A stretch of 64,000 nucleotides of DNA from Sphingobacteriales bacterium 44-15 (lineage in GTDB: Bacteria; Bacteroidota; Bacteroidia; Chitinophagales; Chitinophagaceae), in NCBI GenBank assembly GCA_001899685.1, contig MKWG01000045.1, positions 232,331-296,330 of the forward strand, written 5' to 3'. The notes under the pieces were generated by a model, which saw only the letters and a list, made by a program, of their open reading frames with translations, ran no database searches and was not told where the DNA came from. Positions 1 to 8,723 of this stretch are shown one piece after another. Numbering within the stretch: position 1 is the stretch's first letter; each line of letters starts with the position of its first letter. The translations under genes and the position numbers were made by a program.

Positions 1-2
1 AC

Positions 3-1151
3 ATGCTTTTCGAAAAAATCCATCAGTTTAATTTTCCTACCACTATACGTTTCGGTGCGAATGTAGTAAAGGAGTTGCCGGCGTATTTAAAAGCGAATAA
101 TTTAAAAGCGCCGTTGATTGTTACTGACCCTAATGTGGCGCAACTGCCTTTTTTTAAAGAGATAATGGATGATCTCCGCAAGAATAATATTGAAGCTGAA
201 GTATTTTCAGATATTCATAAAAACCCGGTGAAGTCTGACGTATACAAAGGTGTGGATGTGTGGGATAAGACCGGCCGCGATAGTGTTGTAGGCATTGGCG
301 GAGGCGCCGGGCTTGATGTGGCGCGTGCCATCCTGCTCCGTATCAATCACAGGGAAGACCTGTTTAAATATGATGATCTTATCGGAGGGGATATTTATGT
401 CACCAACGATGTACCTCATTTCATCACCGTACCTACCACTTCAGGTACCGGCAGCGAAGTGGGCCGGAGTGCTATTATCGCCGATGATGAAACCCATCAG
501 AAAAAGATCCTGTTCTCTCCAAAACTGATGGCGAAGATCGTTTTTGCCGACCCGGTGCTTACAATGGATATTCCCGCTCCTATCACTGCCGCTACCGGCA
601 TGGATGCATTAACGCATAATATGGAGGCTTTCCTGGCCAAGAACTACCACCCTATGTGCGATGGTATCGCCTTACAGGGGATGAAGCTGATACATGAATC
701 CCTGGAAAAAGCGACTAACAAGCCCGACCTAGAATCAAGAAGCAAGATGCTGTTGGGCTCTATGATGGGAGCCATTGCTTTCCAGAAGGGACTGGGTGTA
801 GTGCATTCCCTGGCACACCCACTTTCTTCCTTGCTTGATACACATCACGGATTAGCAAATGCCGTTAATATTCCTTACGGTATGGAATTTAATATCACGG
901 GTTTTGAAGATAAGTTCAGAACGATCGCCAGGACATTGGAGCTGGAAAAAGAAAACGGGGAAGCAGTGGTGCAATATTTATTTGATCTTAACAGCAAGAT
1001 CAGGATACCACATCACCTGAGAGATATCGGCGTGAAAATGGAACATGTGGAAACGCTGGCGGACCTCGCTTTTGCTGATTTTGCACATCCCAATAATCCC
1101 AAGCCGGTGTCGAGAGAAGATTTTAAGCAGTTGTATTTAAAAGCGTTATAG
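3..1151 (+). CDS. Iron-containing alcohol dehydrogenase
   Basis: A 382-residue group III (Fe-type) alcohol dehydrogenase, the usual family length, so the ATG two bases into the window is probably the true start. Visible motifs are the nucleotide-binding GIGGGAGLDVARA near residue 97, PTTSGTGSEVG near residue 145, and the metal-site histidines in MDALTHNMEAF and DTHHGLANAVNIPYG. It should interconvert an alcohol and an aldehyde with NAD(P)H in the cytoplasm; the substrate cannot be read from sequence. The stop codon abuts the ATG of the next gene, so the two are almost certainly co-transcribed. With that hydrolase and the aldehyde dehydrogenase further on, it looks like part of an amine or amino-alcohol degradation set. 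Confidence 0.93.
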   Translation: MLFEKIHQFNFPTTIRFGANVVKELPAYLKANNLKAPLIVTDPNVAQLPFFKEIMDDLRKNNIEAEVFSDIHKNPVKSDVYKGVDVWDKTGRDSVVGIGGGAGLDVARAILLRINHREDLFKYDDLIGGDIYVTNDVPHFITVPTTSGTGSEVGRSAIIADDETHQKKILFSPKLMAKIVFADPVLTMDIPAPITAATGMDALTHNMEAFLAKNYHPMCDGIALQGMKLIHESLEKATNKPDLESRSKMLLGSMMGAIAFQKGLGVVHSLAHPLSSLLDTHHGLANAVNIPYGMEFNITGFEDKFRTIARTLELEKENGEAVVQYLFDLNSKIRIPHHLRDIGVKMEHVETLADLAFADFAHPNNPKPVSREDFKQLYLKAL

Positions 1152-1859
1152 ATGCAGAAGAAAAAGATCATTGGAGTTACCGATTGCAGTAAGTATGCCA
1201 ATTACAGCAACTGGATACTGGAGCATGGCGATACGGTAGAGGTAGTCAAACTGAGTTATAAAACCCAAAACTTCACTGATATCCGGCAATGCGATGGCGT
1301 GCTGCTGACAGGTGGTGAAGATGTTCACCCTCGTTTTTACAACCAGCCGGAATTATACAAATACTGCTATGCAGATGATGTGAGTGAAGAAAGGGATGCA
1401 TTTGAATGGAAAATACTGGAATACACTGAAAAGAACGCCCTGCCGGTACTTGGTATTTGCAGGGGGTTGCAGATAGCCAATGTATTTTTCGGGGGCACCC
1501 TGATCCCTGATATACCCCGCTGGGGAAAATTCAATCATTCCAAAATGCCGGATGATACAGACCGCTACCACGAGGTAGCCGTAGATCCAAACAGTTGGCT
1601 GTATGGGTTGATCAAATCGGAAAAGGGAGTGATAAACAGCAATCATCATCAGAGTGCAGACCGGATTGGGGAAGGGCTCATAGTATCGGCTTTCTCCCCT
1701 GACGGCGTTGTGGAAGCGCTTGACAGAAAAGACCCTGCTGGTAAATCATTTTTATGCCTTATTCAGTGGCATCCTGAACGAATGAACGATCCCGGAAGTA
1801 ACTTTGTAAAAAATATTAAAACAGCTTTTGTGGAAGCAGCGGTAAGTAGTAAGACGTAA
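1152..1859 (+). CDS. Gamma-glutamyl-gamma-aminobutyrate hydrolase family protein (peptidase C26)
   Basis: 235 residues of the class I glutamine amidotransferase fold. The nucleophile elbow PVLGICRGLQIANV supplies the catalytic Cys, and QWHPERM near the C terminus supplies the His-x-Glu pair. By family resemblance to PuuD it would hydrolyse a gamma-glutamyl amide, for example releasing GABA from gamma-glutamyl-GABA; the exact substrate is inference. It starts directly after the stop of the alcohol dehydrogenase gene. The last codons (Ala-Val-Ser-Ser-Lys-Thr-stop) are written in GTAAGTAGTAAGACGTAA words that match the intergenic repeat following the gene, so the C-terminal tail and stop appear to come from the repeat. 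Confidence 0.9.
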   Translation: MQKKKIIGVTDCSKYANYSNWILEHGDTVEVVKLSYKTQNFTDIRQCDGVLLTGGEDVHPRFYNQPELYKYCYADDVSEERDAFEWKILEYTEKNALPVLGICRGLQIANVFFGGTLIPDIPRWGKFNHSKMPDDTDRYHEVAVDPNSWLYGLIKSEKGVINSNHHQSADRIGEGLIVSAFSPDGVVEALDRKDPAGKSFLCLIQWHPERMNDPGSNFVKNIKTAFVEAAVSSKT

Positions 1860-1990
1860 GTGATCAGTTCCAGGGCAGGTTTCAAGTTGCAGGTTACAGG
1901 TACTTAAACTAAAAACATCCTGCAAATTTGCAGCCAGTAACTTGTAACCTGTGCCGCTCTTACCACTTATCACCTACTACTTATCACTTA
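1840..1990. repeat. Word-type inverted repeat (GTAAGTAGTAAG / CTTACCACTTATCAC)
   Basis: The gap between the hydrolase and the aldehyde dehydrogenase is bounded by GTAAGTAGTAAGACGTAAGT on the left and a run of CTTACCACTTATCACCTACT type on the right. Inside are a second degenerate pair, CAGGTTACAGG near 1888 and its partner TTGTAACCTG near 1941. The transcript could fold into a long imperfect hairpin. The left arm overlaps the end of the hydrolase gene including its stop codon. Confidence 0.7.
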
Positions 1991-2001
1991 AATTTACCCA
2001 T

Positions 2002-3366
2002 ATGCAAATCATAAATCCGGCAACAGAAGAAATAATCCAGGAAGTAGCAGAAGATACCCCGGAAACCATACAGGAGAAATTCCAGCTTTTAAAAGAAGGG
2101 CAGAAGCAATGGGCTGCTGTGCCGTTGGCACAGAGGATCAGCGCTATTGAAAAGTTTTATACGTTGCTTGATGAGCGTAAGGATGAGCTGGCTGAAACAC
2201 TGACAAGAGAAGTAGGCAAGCCCATTCAGCAATCGTATAATGAGCTGAACGGCGCAAGAAGGCGCATTGAATATTTCATAAAGAACTCCGCCAAATGGCT
2301 GGCAGAAGAATGGATAACTGAAGAAGATGCGACAAGAGAGAAAATAGTATATGAGCCGCTCGGCATCATTGCTAATATTTCTGCATGGAACTACCCTTAT
2401 CTTGTTGGCGTAAACGTATTTATCCCGGCACTGATTGGCGGTAACGCTGTGCTGTATAAACCTTCTGAATATTCCACATTAACAGGTCTGCATATACAGC
2501 GCTTGTTATACCTGGCGGGTATACCCGAAAATGTGTTCAGCATTGTTATTGGTAAGTCCGCAGCAGGGCAGGCGTTGCTTGATCTGCCGCTGGATGGTTA
2601 TTTCTTTACGGGCAGCTATCGCACCGGTAAATATATAGCGGAACAAACGGCAGGTAAGCTGGTGCCGGTGCAACTGGAATTGGGAGGTAAGGACCCTCTC
2701 TACATAATGGACGATGTGGATGATGTAAACGCTGTGGCCGAAGCCGCGCTGGAAGGAGCGGTATATAATGCAGGGCAGAGCTGCTGCGCAGTGGAAAGAA
2801 TATATGTGCAGGAGAATATCTATGATAAGTTTGTGGATGCTTTTGTCGGGCAGGCAAAAAAGCTGGTGACCGGCAACCCTATGGATAAGAAAACGGATAT
2901 CGGTCCTGTAAGCAGGAAGGAGCAATTGAAATTTCTGGCCGAGCAGGTGGAAGACGCCAGACAGAAGGGAGGGAATATAATGTCGGGCGGGACAACAGCT
3001 AAAGGGTCCGGCTATTTTTTTGAGCCTACAGTAGTTATTAATGCCAACCACCAGATGAAGCTGATGACGGATGAATCTTTTGGCCCGGTGATCGGGATAC
3101 AAAAAGTGAAGGACGACAGTGAAGCGGTACAATTAATGAAGGATACGCCTTACGGGCTGACCGCTGCGGTATATTCAAAAAGCTACGACCGTGCCGAAAA
3201 AGTGATGAAGCAGATGAATACCGGCACCGTATACTGGAACTGCTGCGACAGGGTGAGTGCGGCGCTTCCCTGGTCGGGGCGCAAAAACTCCGGCTTGGGA
3301 GCAACATTATCTTATCTTGGCATCAGGGCATTTGTGCAGCCGAAAGCGTATCATTTGAGGGGGTAG
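2002..3366 (+). CDS. Aldehyde dehydrogenase
   Basis: NAD(P)-dependent aldehyde dehydrogenase of 454 residues starting MQIINPATEEII. An in-frame start 51 nt upstream would translate the intergenic repeat (MPLLPLITYYLS), so ATG 2002 is preferred. Family motifs are NYPYLVGVNVFIPALIGGNA, FTGSYRTGKYIAEQ, the general-base Glu in ELGGKDPLYI, and the catalytic Cys in NAGQSCCAVER. It oxidises an aldehyde to the acid in the cytoplasm. Following the alcohol dehydrogenase and PuuD-like hydrolase, it may finish a pathway running amine or alcohol to aldehyde to acid. The pathway role is inferred from context. Confidence 0.93.
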   Translation: MQIINPATEEIIQEVAEDTPETIQEKFQLLKEGQKQWAAVPLAQRISAIEKFYTLLDERKDELAETLTREVGKPIQQSYNELNGARRRIEYFIKNSAKWLAEEWITEEDATREKIVYEPLGIIANISAWNYPYLVGVNVFIPALIGGNAVLYKPSEYSTLTGLHIQRLLYLAGIPENVFSIVIGKSAAGQALLDLPLDGYFFTGSYRTGKYIAEQTAGKLVPVQLELGGKDPLYIMDDVDDVNAVAEAALEGAVYNAGQSCCAVERIYVQENIYDKFVDAFVGQAKKLVTGNPMDKKTDIGPVSRKEQLKFLAEQVEDARQKGGNIMSGGTTAKGSGYFFEPTVVINANHQMKLMTDESFGPVIGIQKVKDDSEAVQLMKDTPYGLTAAVYSKSYDRAEKVMKQMNTGTVYWNCCDRVSAALPWSGRKNSGLGATLSYLGIRAFVQPKAYHLRG

Positions 3367-3477
3367 TAGTATGCCGCCGGAGACGACAGGAAAGAGGTTC
3401 ACAGCGGATCTGCCGTCAGGGACGTCGCGAACAGCATGCGATACCCGGCAAACAGGAAAATCCCCAAAACAATCCCA

Positions 3478-4026
3478 TTACTTTTTAAATCCAATCCTTA
3501 CCAGATCATCCCATTTACGTTGTGCTGCTTTTTCGTCCAGCAGGTTTTCAATGCTGTCGTAAATCTGGCTGAGCTGTGTATCGTGCTCGGTAATTCTTTG
3601 CTGTATTAACCGGAGCTGCTCTTTAATGTCGGTTTGTTGTAATAATACTCTCCTTACTTCTACAAAAGCACGCATAATAGCGATATTCATTTTAATCGCC
3701 CTGTCGCTGTTGAGTATACCGCTGAGCATAGCAACACCTTGTTCGGTAAAGACATAGGGCAACGCTTTTAACGGACGTTTATCCGGGTATGTCATCACAA
3801 ATTGTGATGACATAGCTTGAGGCATAATGTTTAACCTTAATTCATCCCATTCCTTTCGAGAGAGTTGAAACATAAAGTCTTTGGGGAACCGTTTTATATT
3901 CCGCTTTACAGCCTGGTTAAATACCCGGGTTTCTACTTCATAAAGAGTGGCTAAATCGCGGTCGAGCATTACACGCTCGCCTCTTATTTCGTAAATTCTG
4001 TTTTGAATGGATTGGATGATGTGCAT
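3478..4026 (-). CDS. ORF6N domain-containing DNA-binding protein
   Basis: 182 residues. The N-terminal ~90 residues are an ORF6N domain (IYEIRGERVMLDRDLATLYEVETRVFNQAV is the conserved stretch, residues 12-41, followed by a KRFPKDFMFQL segment). This domain occurs in phage antirepressor-type and chromosomal regulators. The rest is helical and ends in a likely coiled coil (about residues 130-165). No toxin or phage neighbour is present, so this is probably one of the many stand-alone chromosomal ORF6N genes of Bacteroidota. Its targets are unknown. A REP-like repeat lies just upstream of its start, suggesting an accessory locus. Confidence 0.88.
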   Translation of the reverse strand: MHIIQSIQNRIYEIRGERVMLDRDLATLYEVETRVFNQAVKRNIKRFPKDFMFQLSRKEWDELRLNIMPQAMSSQFVMTYPDKRPLKALPYVFTEQGVAMLSGILNSDRAIKMNIAIMRAFVEVRRVLLQQTDIKEQLRLIQQRITEHDTQLSQIYDSIENLLDEKAAQRKWDDLVRIGFKK

Positions 4027-4328
4027 ATAGTGTTTTTAGGTTTGCCGTAGCTAATATACTTAAAGGGGGATGCATTTCAATTTTTCGCATGGGATTGAAA
4101 TCCCATGTGAGAATATGTGATCGAGCCTACGGCTCTGGAACGTGGAGCTGCAAGAGCCATCGGCCCGGTAGCATATTGGTCCAACGGATTTCAATCCGTT
4201 GCATATTTCCGCCTGCGAAAAATTGGAATACGCCCCTTAAAGGGTGCAATATTTTTCTTCCGCCTGTTCAATTGGAGATATAAACGCGCTCAAAATATCT
4301 CATAACTGCAAGATTACGCCAGACCTCT
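4027..4328. other. Gene-free gap holding a REP-like composite element
   Basis: Between the start of the ORF6N gene and the end of the lipoprotein gene I see no credible coding sequence; the short reading frames here lie over palindromes. Most of the gap is the REP-like element at 4072-4230. Confidence 0.7.
4072..4230. repeat. REP/MITE-like element with CATTTCAATTTTTCGC ends
   Basis: The left end GCATTTCAATTTTTCGC (4072-4088) is answered by an imperfect inverted copy GCGAAAAATTGGAATA (4215-4230). Between them are three palindromes: ATGGGATTGAAATCCCAT (4089-4106), GAGCCTACGGCTC (4123-4135) and CAACGGATTTCAATCCGTTG (4182-4201). The same terminal motif recurs at 47900 and 48403, and related sequence at 12043 and 27034. 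Elements of this shape are usually mobilised by REP-associated tyrosine transposases; none is encoded in this window. Confidence 0.72.
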
Positions 4329-5180
4329 TTATTTCGGTGCGTAAACAAATACTTCCTTTTTATTGTTGGTAAGGTCTCTGTATAATGTAAGTACTCCCGC
4401 TGAACTTATAGACTCTATGAAAAGCTGCCTGTATATCATTGAGGGACTGCCTCCTTCTATTGATGCCGGGTCCCAGATGGGAAAGTTAAGTGTATTACTA
4501 TTGTTATTTACGACTGATATATTGGTTGGTATCACTTCGGAGCTGCCATAGGAACATACGCTTTGATTCTTATCAATTGCTGATGTAAATATCAGGCGTT
4601 CAGGGTTAAAGTTCCCCAATTCCCCTGGATATGGAGTAAACCGGTATTCATCATTGTAGCTGCAGGAAAGTTGTACCCCTGAATTATCTGCCTGAACGCC
4701 ATCTTCCACAAAATATCTTTCTTTAAGCAGATAAGGCCTGTTTATCAGGTTGTCGGCTGCCTGTTTCGCCTGTCCTGTTTTGAATTGCAAAAGATCCTTT
4801 TGGGGGTCGTTTAGAGCAAAGGCAATAAAATCCAATACTGCTGTATTTCCTGGCGAGGAGGGTATGCTTGTATAATATGCAATGCGGGTTCCTTTTGAAT
4901 CGGTTACCTCATAGATGCAGGCGATCTTTGAAACAGTAAACTGCACGTATTCCCCTGCTGCAGCGCGGACATAGATCTTTGTCGTATTATTCCGTTCAAC
5001 GATAAAACTTTTCTCTGGTTCAAGAGAAGTTTTTATAGTTAAAGGAATATCCTGGTCAACACTGAAGTTTGTGGCTGTTATAATATAGGTTTGATCATCT
5101 ATTTTATCTTTTGCATCATTGGGTTTGGAACAGCCTGCAATGAAGAAAGTAAGGATCAGGGTCAGGTAGGTGTAATTCAT
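4329..5180 (-). CDS. Putative lipoprotein, function unknown
   Basis: 283 residues beginning with a lipoprotein signal peptide: a short hydrophobic stretch (LTLILTFFIAG) followed by the lipobox cysteine at residue 17 in IAGCSKPND. The mature part is beta-rich with no catalytic motif I recognise; it is probably anchored on the periplasmic or outer face. Its ATG overlaps by one base the stop of the upstream small membrane protein (TAATG), so the two are translationally coupled and may act together. A conserved function cannot be assigned from sequence alone. Confidence 0.8.
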   Translation of the reverse strand: MNYTYLTLILTFFIAGCSKPNDAKDKIDDQTYIITATNFSVDQDIPLTIKTSLEPEKSFIVERNNTTKIYVRAAAGEYVQFTVSKIACIYEVTDSKGTRIAYYTSIPSSPGNTAVLDFIAFALNDPQKDLLQFKTGQAKQAADNLINRPYLLKERYFVEDGVQADNSGVQLSCSYNDEYRFTPYPGELGNFNPERLIFTSAIDKNQSVCSYGSSEVIPTNISVVNNNSNTLNFPIWDPASIEGGSPSMIYRQLFIESISSAGVLTLYRDLTNNKKEVFVYAPK

Positions 5181-5620
5181 TATTTTTTTCCTTGAATATA
5201 CAAAAAAGGAAAGCGTTTTGACAAAAGAAAAGTAGCATTTGGGTGTATAAGCCCCGGTATCAGGAAAATTATGGTTAAACTAATAAAGAAAAATACACCT
5301 AAGGCAATCAGCATTCCCCAATTGCCAGTAAAAGAATCAATTCTTGACCATTCCGGCCGGAAAGCAAAATATTCAACCTGTATTTGCCTGGCAGTATCTT
5401 TCACGCCATTTCGCAAGAAAAAATCAGTATACTCCTTCTCACCCACAACGTAGGATACATTCATTACGTCTACTACATCATACTCGCTTTCCCCTTTGTC
5501 GAACCCAAGAACCTTCCCGGTAGTGGTCTTCGTAAAAAGCCAGAAAGACTGATATAAAAGGCAAAGTATTATAAAGCAGCCTGCCAGTAACAGATATAAT
5601 TGAAATTTAGAAACCCTCAT
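5180..5620 (-). CDS. Small two-TM membrane protein (DUF3592-like)
   Basis: 146 residues with a transmembrane helix near each end (about 8-30 and 103-126) around a soluble, beta-rich middle containing [14 protein letters not shown]. This arrangement resembles DUF3592 proteins, though the match is by eye only. It is the first gene of a two-gene unit with the lipoprotein (one-base TAATG overlap). The upstream side faces the Uma2-like gene divergently. Role unknown, perhaps an envelope partner of the lipoprotein. Confidence 0.7.
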   Translation of the reverse strand: MRVSKFQLYLLLAGCFIILCLLYQSFWLFTKTTTGKVLGFDKGESEYDVVDVMNVSYVVGEKEYTDFFLRNGVKDTARQIQVEYFAFRPEWSRIDSFTGNWGMLIALGVFFFISLTIIFLIPGLIHPNATFLLSKRFPFLYIQGKK

Positions 5621-5758
5621 GGTGCAACGATCGGTGTAAGGCTTTGGTTATTTGATTTTCTTCATCAACGGATATTTTATATCATTGCTAAGGTATTTAT
5701 TTGCTGCTTTATTTTAGGGCAACAATCAGCAAATTATGAGTATTTTTATACTGTGGAT

Positions 5759-6355
5759 ATGGAATTAAGAGAACCCACTGTTGCTTACGGCAAGCAAAAG
5801 TTCACCATCGAAGAATACCTGGCGATGGAAGAGGCTGCTGTTGAAAAGCATGAGTATTACAGGGGAGAGATTTTTGCCATGTCCGGATCCAAAGTACCGC
5901 ATAACCGGATTTCAGGTAATTTGTATGCCATACTGCACCAAAAACTAAAAGGAAAGAAATGCAGACCCTATAATAGCGACCAGCGCATTCATATAGAGGC
6001 GAATACTTTGTTTACCTACCCGGATATATCTATTGTTTGCGGAGAAGATGTTACGCTGAATAACGATAACTGGAATATCTTAAATCCCGCCGTAATTGTT
6101 GAAATACTTTCTCCCTCAACCAAAAATTACGCCCGTGGTGAAAAATTCATGCTATACCGCGCTATACCCACACTGCAGGAATATATACTGGTTGATTCGG
6201 AAAGGGTACATATTGAGGTATTTCGTCTGAATACGCTCCGGCACTGGGAACTGGAAGAATATAATTCGCCGGAAGACCTGCTTCACATAAAAGCAATTAA
6301 TGAAACAATTCCTGTTACGGAAATATATGATGAGGTGAAGATGCCCGGGCTATGA
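5759..6355 (+). CDS. Uma2 family endonuclease-like protein (DUF820)
   Basis: 198 residues from ATG 5759 ([13 protein letters not shown]). A longer frame from 5600 would overlap the start of the divergent membrane-protein gene and adds a hydrophobic stretch alien to the family, so it is rejected. The Uma2 signature is clear: [25 protein letters not shown], a [12 protein letters not shown] segment and [20 protein letters not shown], which together carry the PD-(D/E)XK-like acidic and lysine residues. These proteins are very abundant in cyanobacteria and Bacteroidota, often in mobile contexts, and their cellular role is poorly known. Confidence 0.88.
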   Translation: MELREPTVAYGKQKFTIEEYLAMEEAAVEKHEYYRGEIFAMSGSKVPHNRISGNLYAILHQKLKGKKCRPYNSDQRIHIEANTLFTYPDISIVCGEDVTLNNDNWNILNPAVIVEILSPSTKNYARGEKFMLYRAIPTLQEYILVDSERVHIEVFRLNTLRHWELEEYNSPEDLLHIKAINETIPVTEIYDEVKMPGL

Positions 6356-6421
6356 TTGAGAAAGATCATAATCCTTTATATAATCAGCAAATCATAGTTC
6401 CGGCTTTTTAATGTAAAAAAT

Positions 6422-6443
6422 TATTTAGATATTTGTCTAAATA
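6422..6443. promoter_or_regulatory. Probable SdpR operator
   Basis: TATTTAGA-TATTTG-TCTAAATA is a perfect 8-bp inverted repeat with a 6-nt centre, 21 bp before the ATG of the ArsR-type regulator. The centre resembles the end of a -7 box (GATATTTG against TAnnTTTG), so a bound repressor would cover the promoter. Autorepression is inferred from this placement. Confidence 0.65.
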
Positions 6444-6464
6444 TATAAGCAACCGGGAAATAGT

Positions 6465-6728
6465 ATGAATATTGTTTTCAAGGCGCTGAATGATGGTACC
6501 CGGCGGGAGATACTGGAATTGCTGCGGAAAAAAGATATGACTGCCGGCGAGATCGCACAGCAGTTTGATATGTCCTGGCCCAGCATATCGCATCATCTGG
6601 ACCTGCTGCGGCAGGCAGGGCTGGTGTCTGCTAAAAAGAGCGGGCAGTTTATTTATTATTCGTTGGACACTACGGTTGTGGATGAGATACTGAAATGGCT
6701 GATACAGCTTAAAACCAAAAAGAAATGA
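6465..6728 (+). CDS. ArsR/SmtB-family autorepressor, SdpR-like
   Basis: 87-residue winged-helix repressor: FKALNDGTRREILELL, then the recognition region AGEIAQQFDMSWPSISHHLD and the beta wing SGQFIYYSLD. It lacks the Cys metal sites of true ArsR sensors, as SdpR does. It is followed one base later by an SdpI-family gene, the same arrangement as Bacillus sdpR-sdpI where the membrane protein sequesters the repressor. A perfect palindrome at 6422-6443 is the likely operator. Confidence 0.88.
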   Translation: MNIVFKALNDGTRREILELLRKKDMTAGEIAQQFDMSWPSISHHLDLLRQAGLVSAKKSGQFIYYSLDTTVVDEILKWLIQLKTKKK

Positions 6729-6729
6729 T

Positions 6730-7389
6730 ATGAAAAAGCTTGTAAACTTCCTGGTATGGACGATACTGCTGGCGCCACCTGTTTTCCTGTGGATGATCTG
6801 GCAAAAATTGCCGGACAGCGTGCCAATGCATTATAATATTCATGGAGAAGCGGATCGGTACGGCAGTAAAAGCGAGCTGCTCACAGTTATTGGCGTTATG
6901 CTTATAGTGAATATCGGTGTCTACCTGCTGCTTTCCAACCTCCACCGCATTGATCCCAGAAAAAAATACACAAACGAAAACATGCCTGTTATGAAAAGGC
7001 TTGCGTTTATCGTCGTATTTTTTCTTTCGGTATTGTCGTGCTATATGATATATACTGCGCTGCATACCGGCAGCAACTTCAGCGGTAAATTTATGGTGGT
7101 TATCACAGGGCTGTTATTCGCTGCTTTAGGCAACTATATGTATAATATCAAGCCCAATTATTTTGCAGGCTTACGGTTGCCATGGACGCTGGAAAATGAG
7201 GACAACTGGAAATATACGCACCGGATCGCCGGCAGGATGTGGTTTGCCGGAGGTCTCATTTTGACTACGCTGGCATTCTTTCTTCCTGCAAAAGCCGGTT
7301 TTATTGCATTGATAATTATTACGGCTATCATAGTAATAGTGCCTTCAGTGTATTCTTACAGATTTTACAAACAACATCAGAAAGGGTAG
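6730..7389 (+). CDS. SdpI family membrane protein
   Basis: 219 residues with six or so transmembrane helices. The N-terminal DUF1648 part contains LPDSVPMHYNIHGEADRYGSK, and the C-terminal SdpI part contains GNYMYNIKPNYFAGLRLPWT and a WKYTHRIAGRMWF segment, both family hallmarks. In Bacillus, SdpI gives immunity to the SdpC toxin and signals to SdpR. No sdpC-like toxin gene is visible here, so the Bacteroidota pair probably has another inducer. It starts one base after the regulator's stop and must be co-expressed with it. Confidence 0.88.
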   Translation: MKKLVNFLVWTILLAPPVFLWMIWQKLPDSVPMHYNIHGEADRYGSKSELLTVIGVMLIVNIGVYLLLSNLHRIDPRKKYTNENMPVMKRLAFIVVFFLSVLSCYMIYTALHTGSNFSGKFMVVITGLLFAALGNYMYNIKPNYFAGLRLPWTLENEDNWKYTHRIAGRMWFAGGLILTTLAFFLPAKAGFIALIIITAIIVIVPSVYSYRFYKQHQKG

Positions 7390-7605
7390 CAGAGGTGAGA
7401 ATAAAAGGTTCCTCGTTTCCGGTTTCAAGTTATTGATGTAGTTTGTAACAAGTTAAGGTTTGCTGTTTCACGTCTGATATCTTATCCCTACCCCTATTTT
7501 TTTCTCAGAAATAATTTCATACATTGGTAATCAAAATTCTATCATCTTACTGATAATCCTAAGGCGTAACCCTCTTGTTTATATCTGTTATAAAATCTAA
7601 ACAAC

Positions 7606-8586
7606 ATGCAAATCAAGTATGGCTTTACGCTCATGAACATTGACGAATTTGAAGCATACATTTCAAATATAATGGTAGCAAGAACTATTATAACGCTTCA
7701 GGAACATCATACTTACAGCCCGGATTATGCTTTGTTTAACGGGAGCAATCATTTTGAGCTGCAAAGGGGCATGAAGAGCTATCATGTAAACAGTAACGGA
7801 TGGGATGATATAGGCCAGCACTTTACTATTTTCCCGGATGGAATGGTAATGACAGGCAGAAATATTGAGAAATCACCTGCCTGTATCTATGGGCAGAATG
7901 CCAATGCTGTCTGCATAGAAAACCTGGGGAATTTTGATACAGGCGCCGATATAGTGAGGGACAGCCAGAAAAATACTATCATCAGGGCTGCAGCGGTAAT
8001 ATGCTTAAAATTTAATATCCCGGTAAGCACCGATGGTATTGTATACCATCACTGGTTCAGGTTGAGCGATGGAGTGAGAAATAACGGGAGCGGCGGCAAC
8101 AAATCCTGCCCGGGAACGAATTTTTTCGGTGGTAATAAAGTCGGCGACTGCCAGCAAAACTTCCTGCCGCTGGTAAAAGCGGTACTCAGCGGGCAAACCA
8201 ATAACAACACCAACACTATTATTAAGTATGTTTCAGTTACGGCCAGCGCTTTAAATATCCGCAAAAAGCCGGACAGCCAGTCTGCGAAAGCTACAGACCG
8301 TGATCCAGCCCTGTTTGGAGCTGTTTTAAGAATATACAAGGAACAAAATGGCTGGTATAAAATTTCCGGTTCTAAAAATCACTGGGTGTACGGCCGGTAT
8401 ACTGTTGATGTTACCAGGGCAACCGTCATTGCAGATGCCTTAAATGTAAGAAATCAACCTTCCGCATCCGGATTAAGGATAGCTTCCCTGCAAAGAGGAG
8501 AAGAAGTGTTTGTTTATGAAGAACAGAGCGGCTGGTGCAGGATAAGTACTGAACAAAAATGGGTGAGCAAAACATTCCTGCAATGA
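7606..8586 (+). CDS. N-acetylmuramoyl-L-alanine amidase (PGRP fold) with two SH3b domains
   Basis: 326 residues. Residues 1-200 form an amidase_2/PGRP domain that cleaves the bond between muramic acid and the stem peptide: Zn ligands are likely His in LQEHHTYSP, His in YHHWFRLSDG, and Cys in SCPGTNFFGG. Residues ~205-265 and ~270-326 are bacterial SH3 repeats (VTASALNIRKKPDS, VIADALNVRNQPSA) that bind the wall or its peptides. No signal peptide is visible, so export is unclear; it may be phage-lysin-like or exported by another route. It stands alone between the SdpI gene and a convergent protease gene. Confidence 0.9.
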   Translation: MQIKYGFTLMNIDEFEAYISNIMVARTIITLQEHHTYSPDYALFNGSNHFELQRGMKSYHVNSNGWDDIGQHFTIFPDGMVMTGRNIEKSPACIYGQNANAVCIENLGNFDTGADIVRDSQKNTIIRAAAVICLKFNIPVSTDGIVYHHWFRLSDGVRNNGSGGNKSCPGTNFFGGNKVGDCQQNFLPLVKAVLSGQTNNNTNTIIKYVSVTASALNIRKKPDSQSAKATDRDPALFGAVLRIYKEQNGWYKISGSKNHWVYGRYTVDVTRATVIADALNVRNQPSASGLRIASLQRGEEVFVYEEQSGWCRISTEQKWVSKTFLQ

Positions 8587-8646
8587 TCTGAGGCAGGAAA
8601 CTGCTTAAGCTATTGTTAAGTCAAGCAAATTATGTCTGTTCATTTT

Positions 8647-8700
8647 CGTGAAACGTGAGAGGTGAAACGTGAGGCAAGCTTTCACCTCTCACATTTCATG
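8647..8700. terminator. Bidirectional word-repeat hairpin between convergent genes
   Basis: TGAGAGGTGAAA (8656-8667) and TTTCACCTCTCA (8680-8691) are a perfect 12-bp pair with a 12-nt loop, and the outer words CGTGAAACG and CATTTCATG extend it with wobble pairs. It lies between the amidase and the convergent Tricorn-like protease. There is no long T tract, so Rho-independent termination is only inferred. Confidence 0.6.
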
Positions 8701-8723
8701 TTTGACATAGCGTCAGTCCGCTC

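Noticed and set aside
2506-3132. 208-residue minus-strand reading frame
   Set aside because: It is fully antisense to the aldehyde dehydrogenase, has no motif, and is rich in Cys/His typical of shadow frames.
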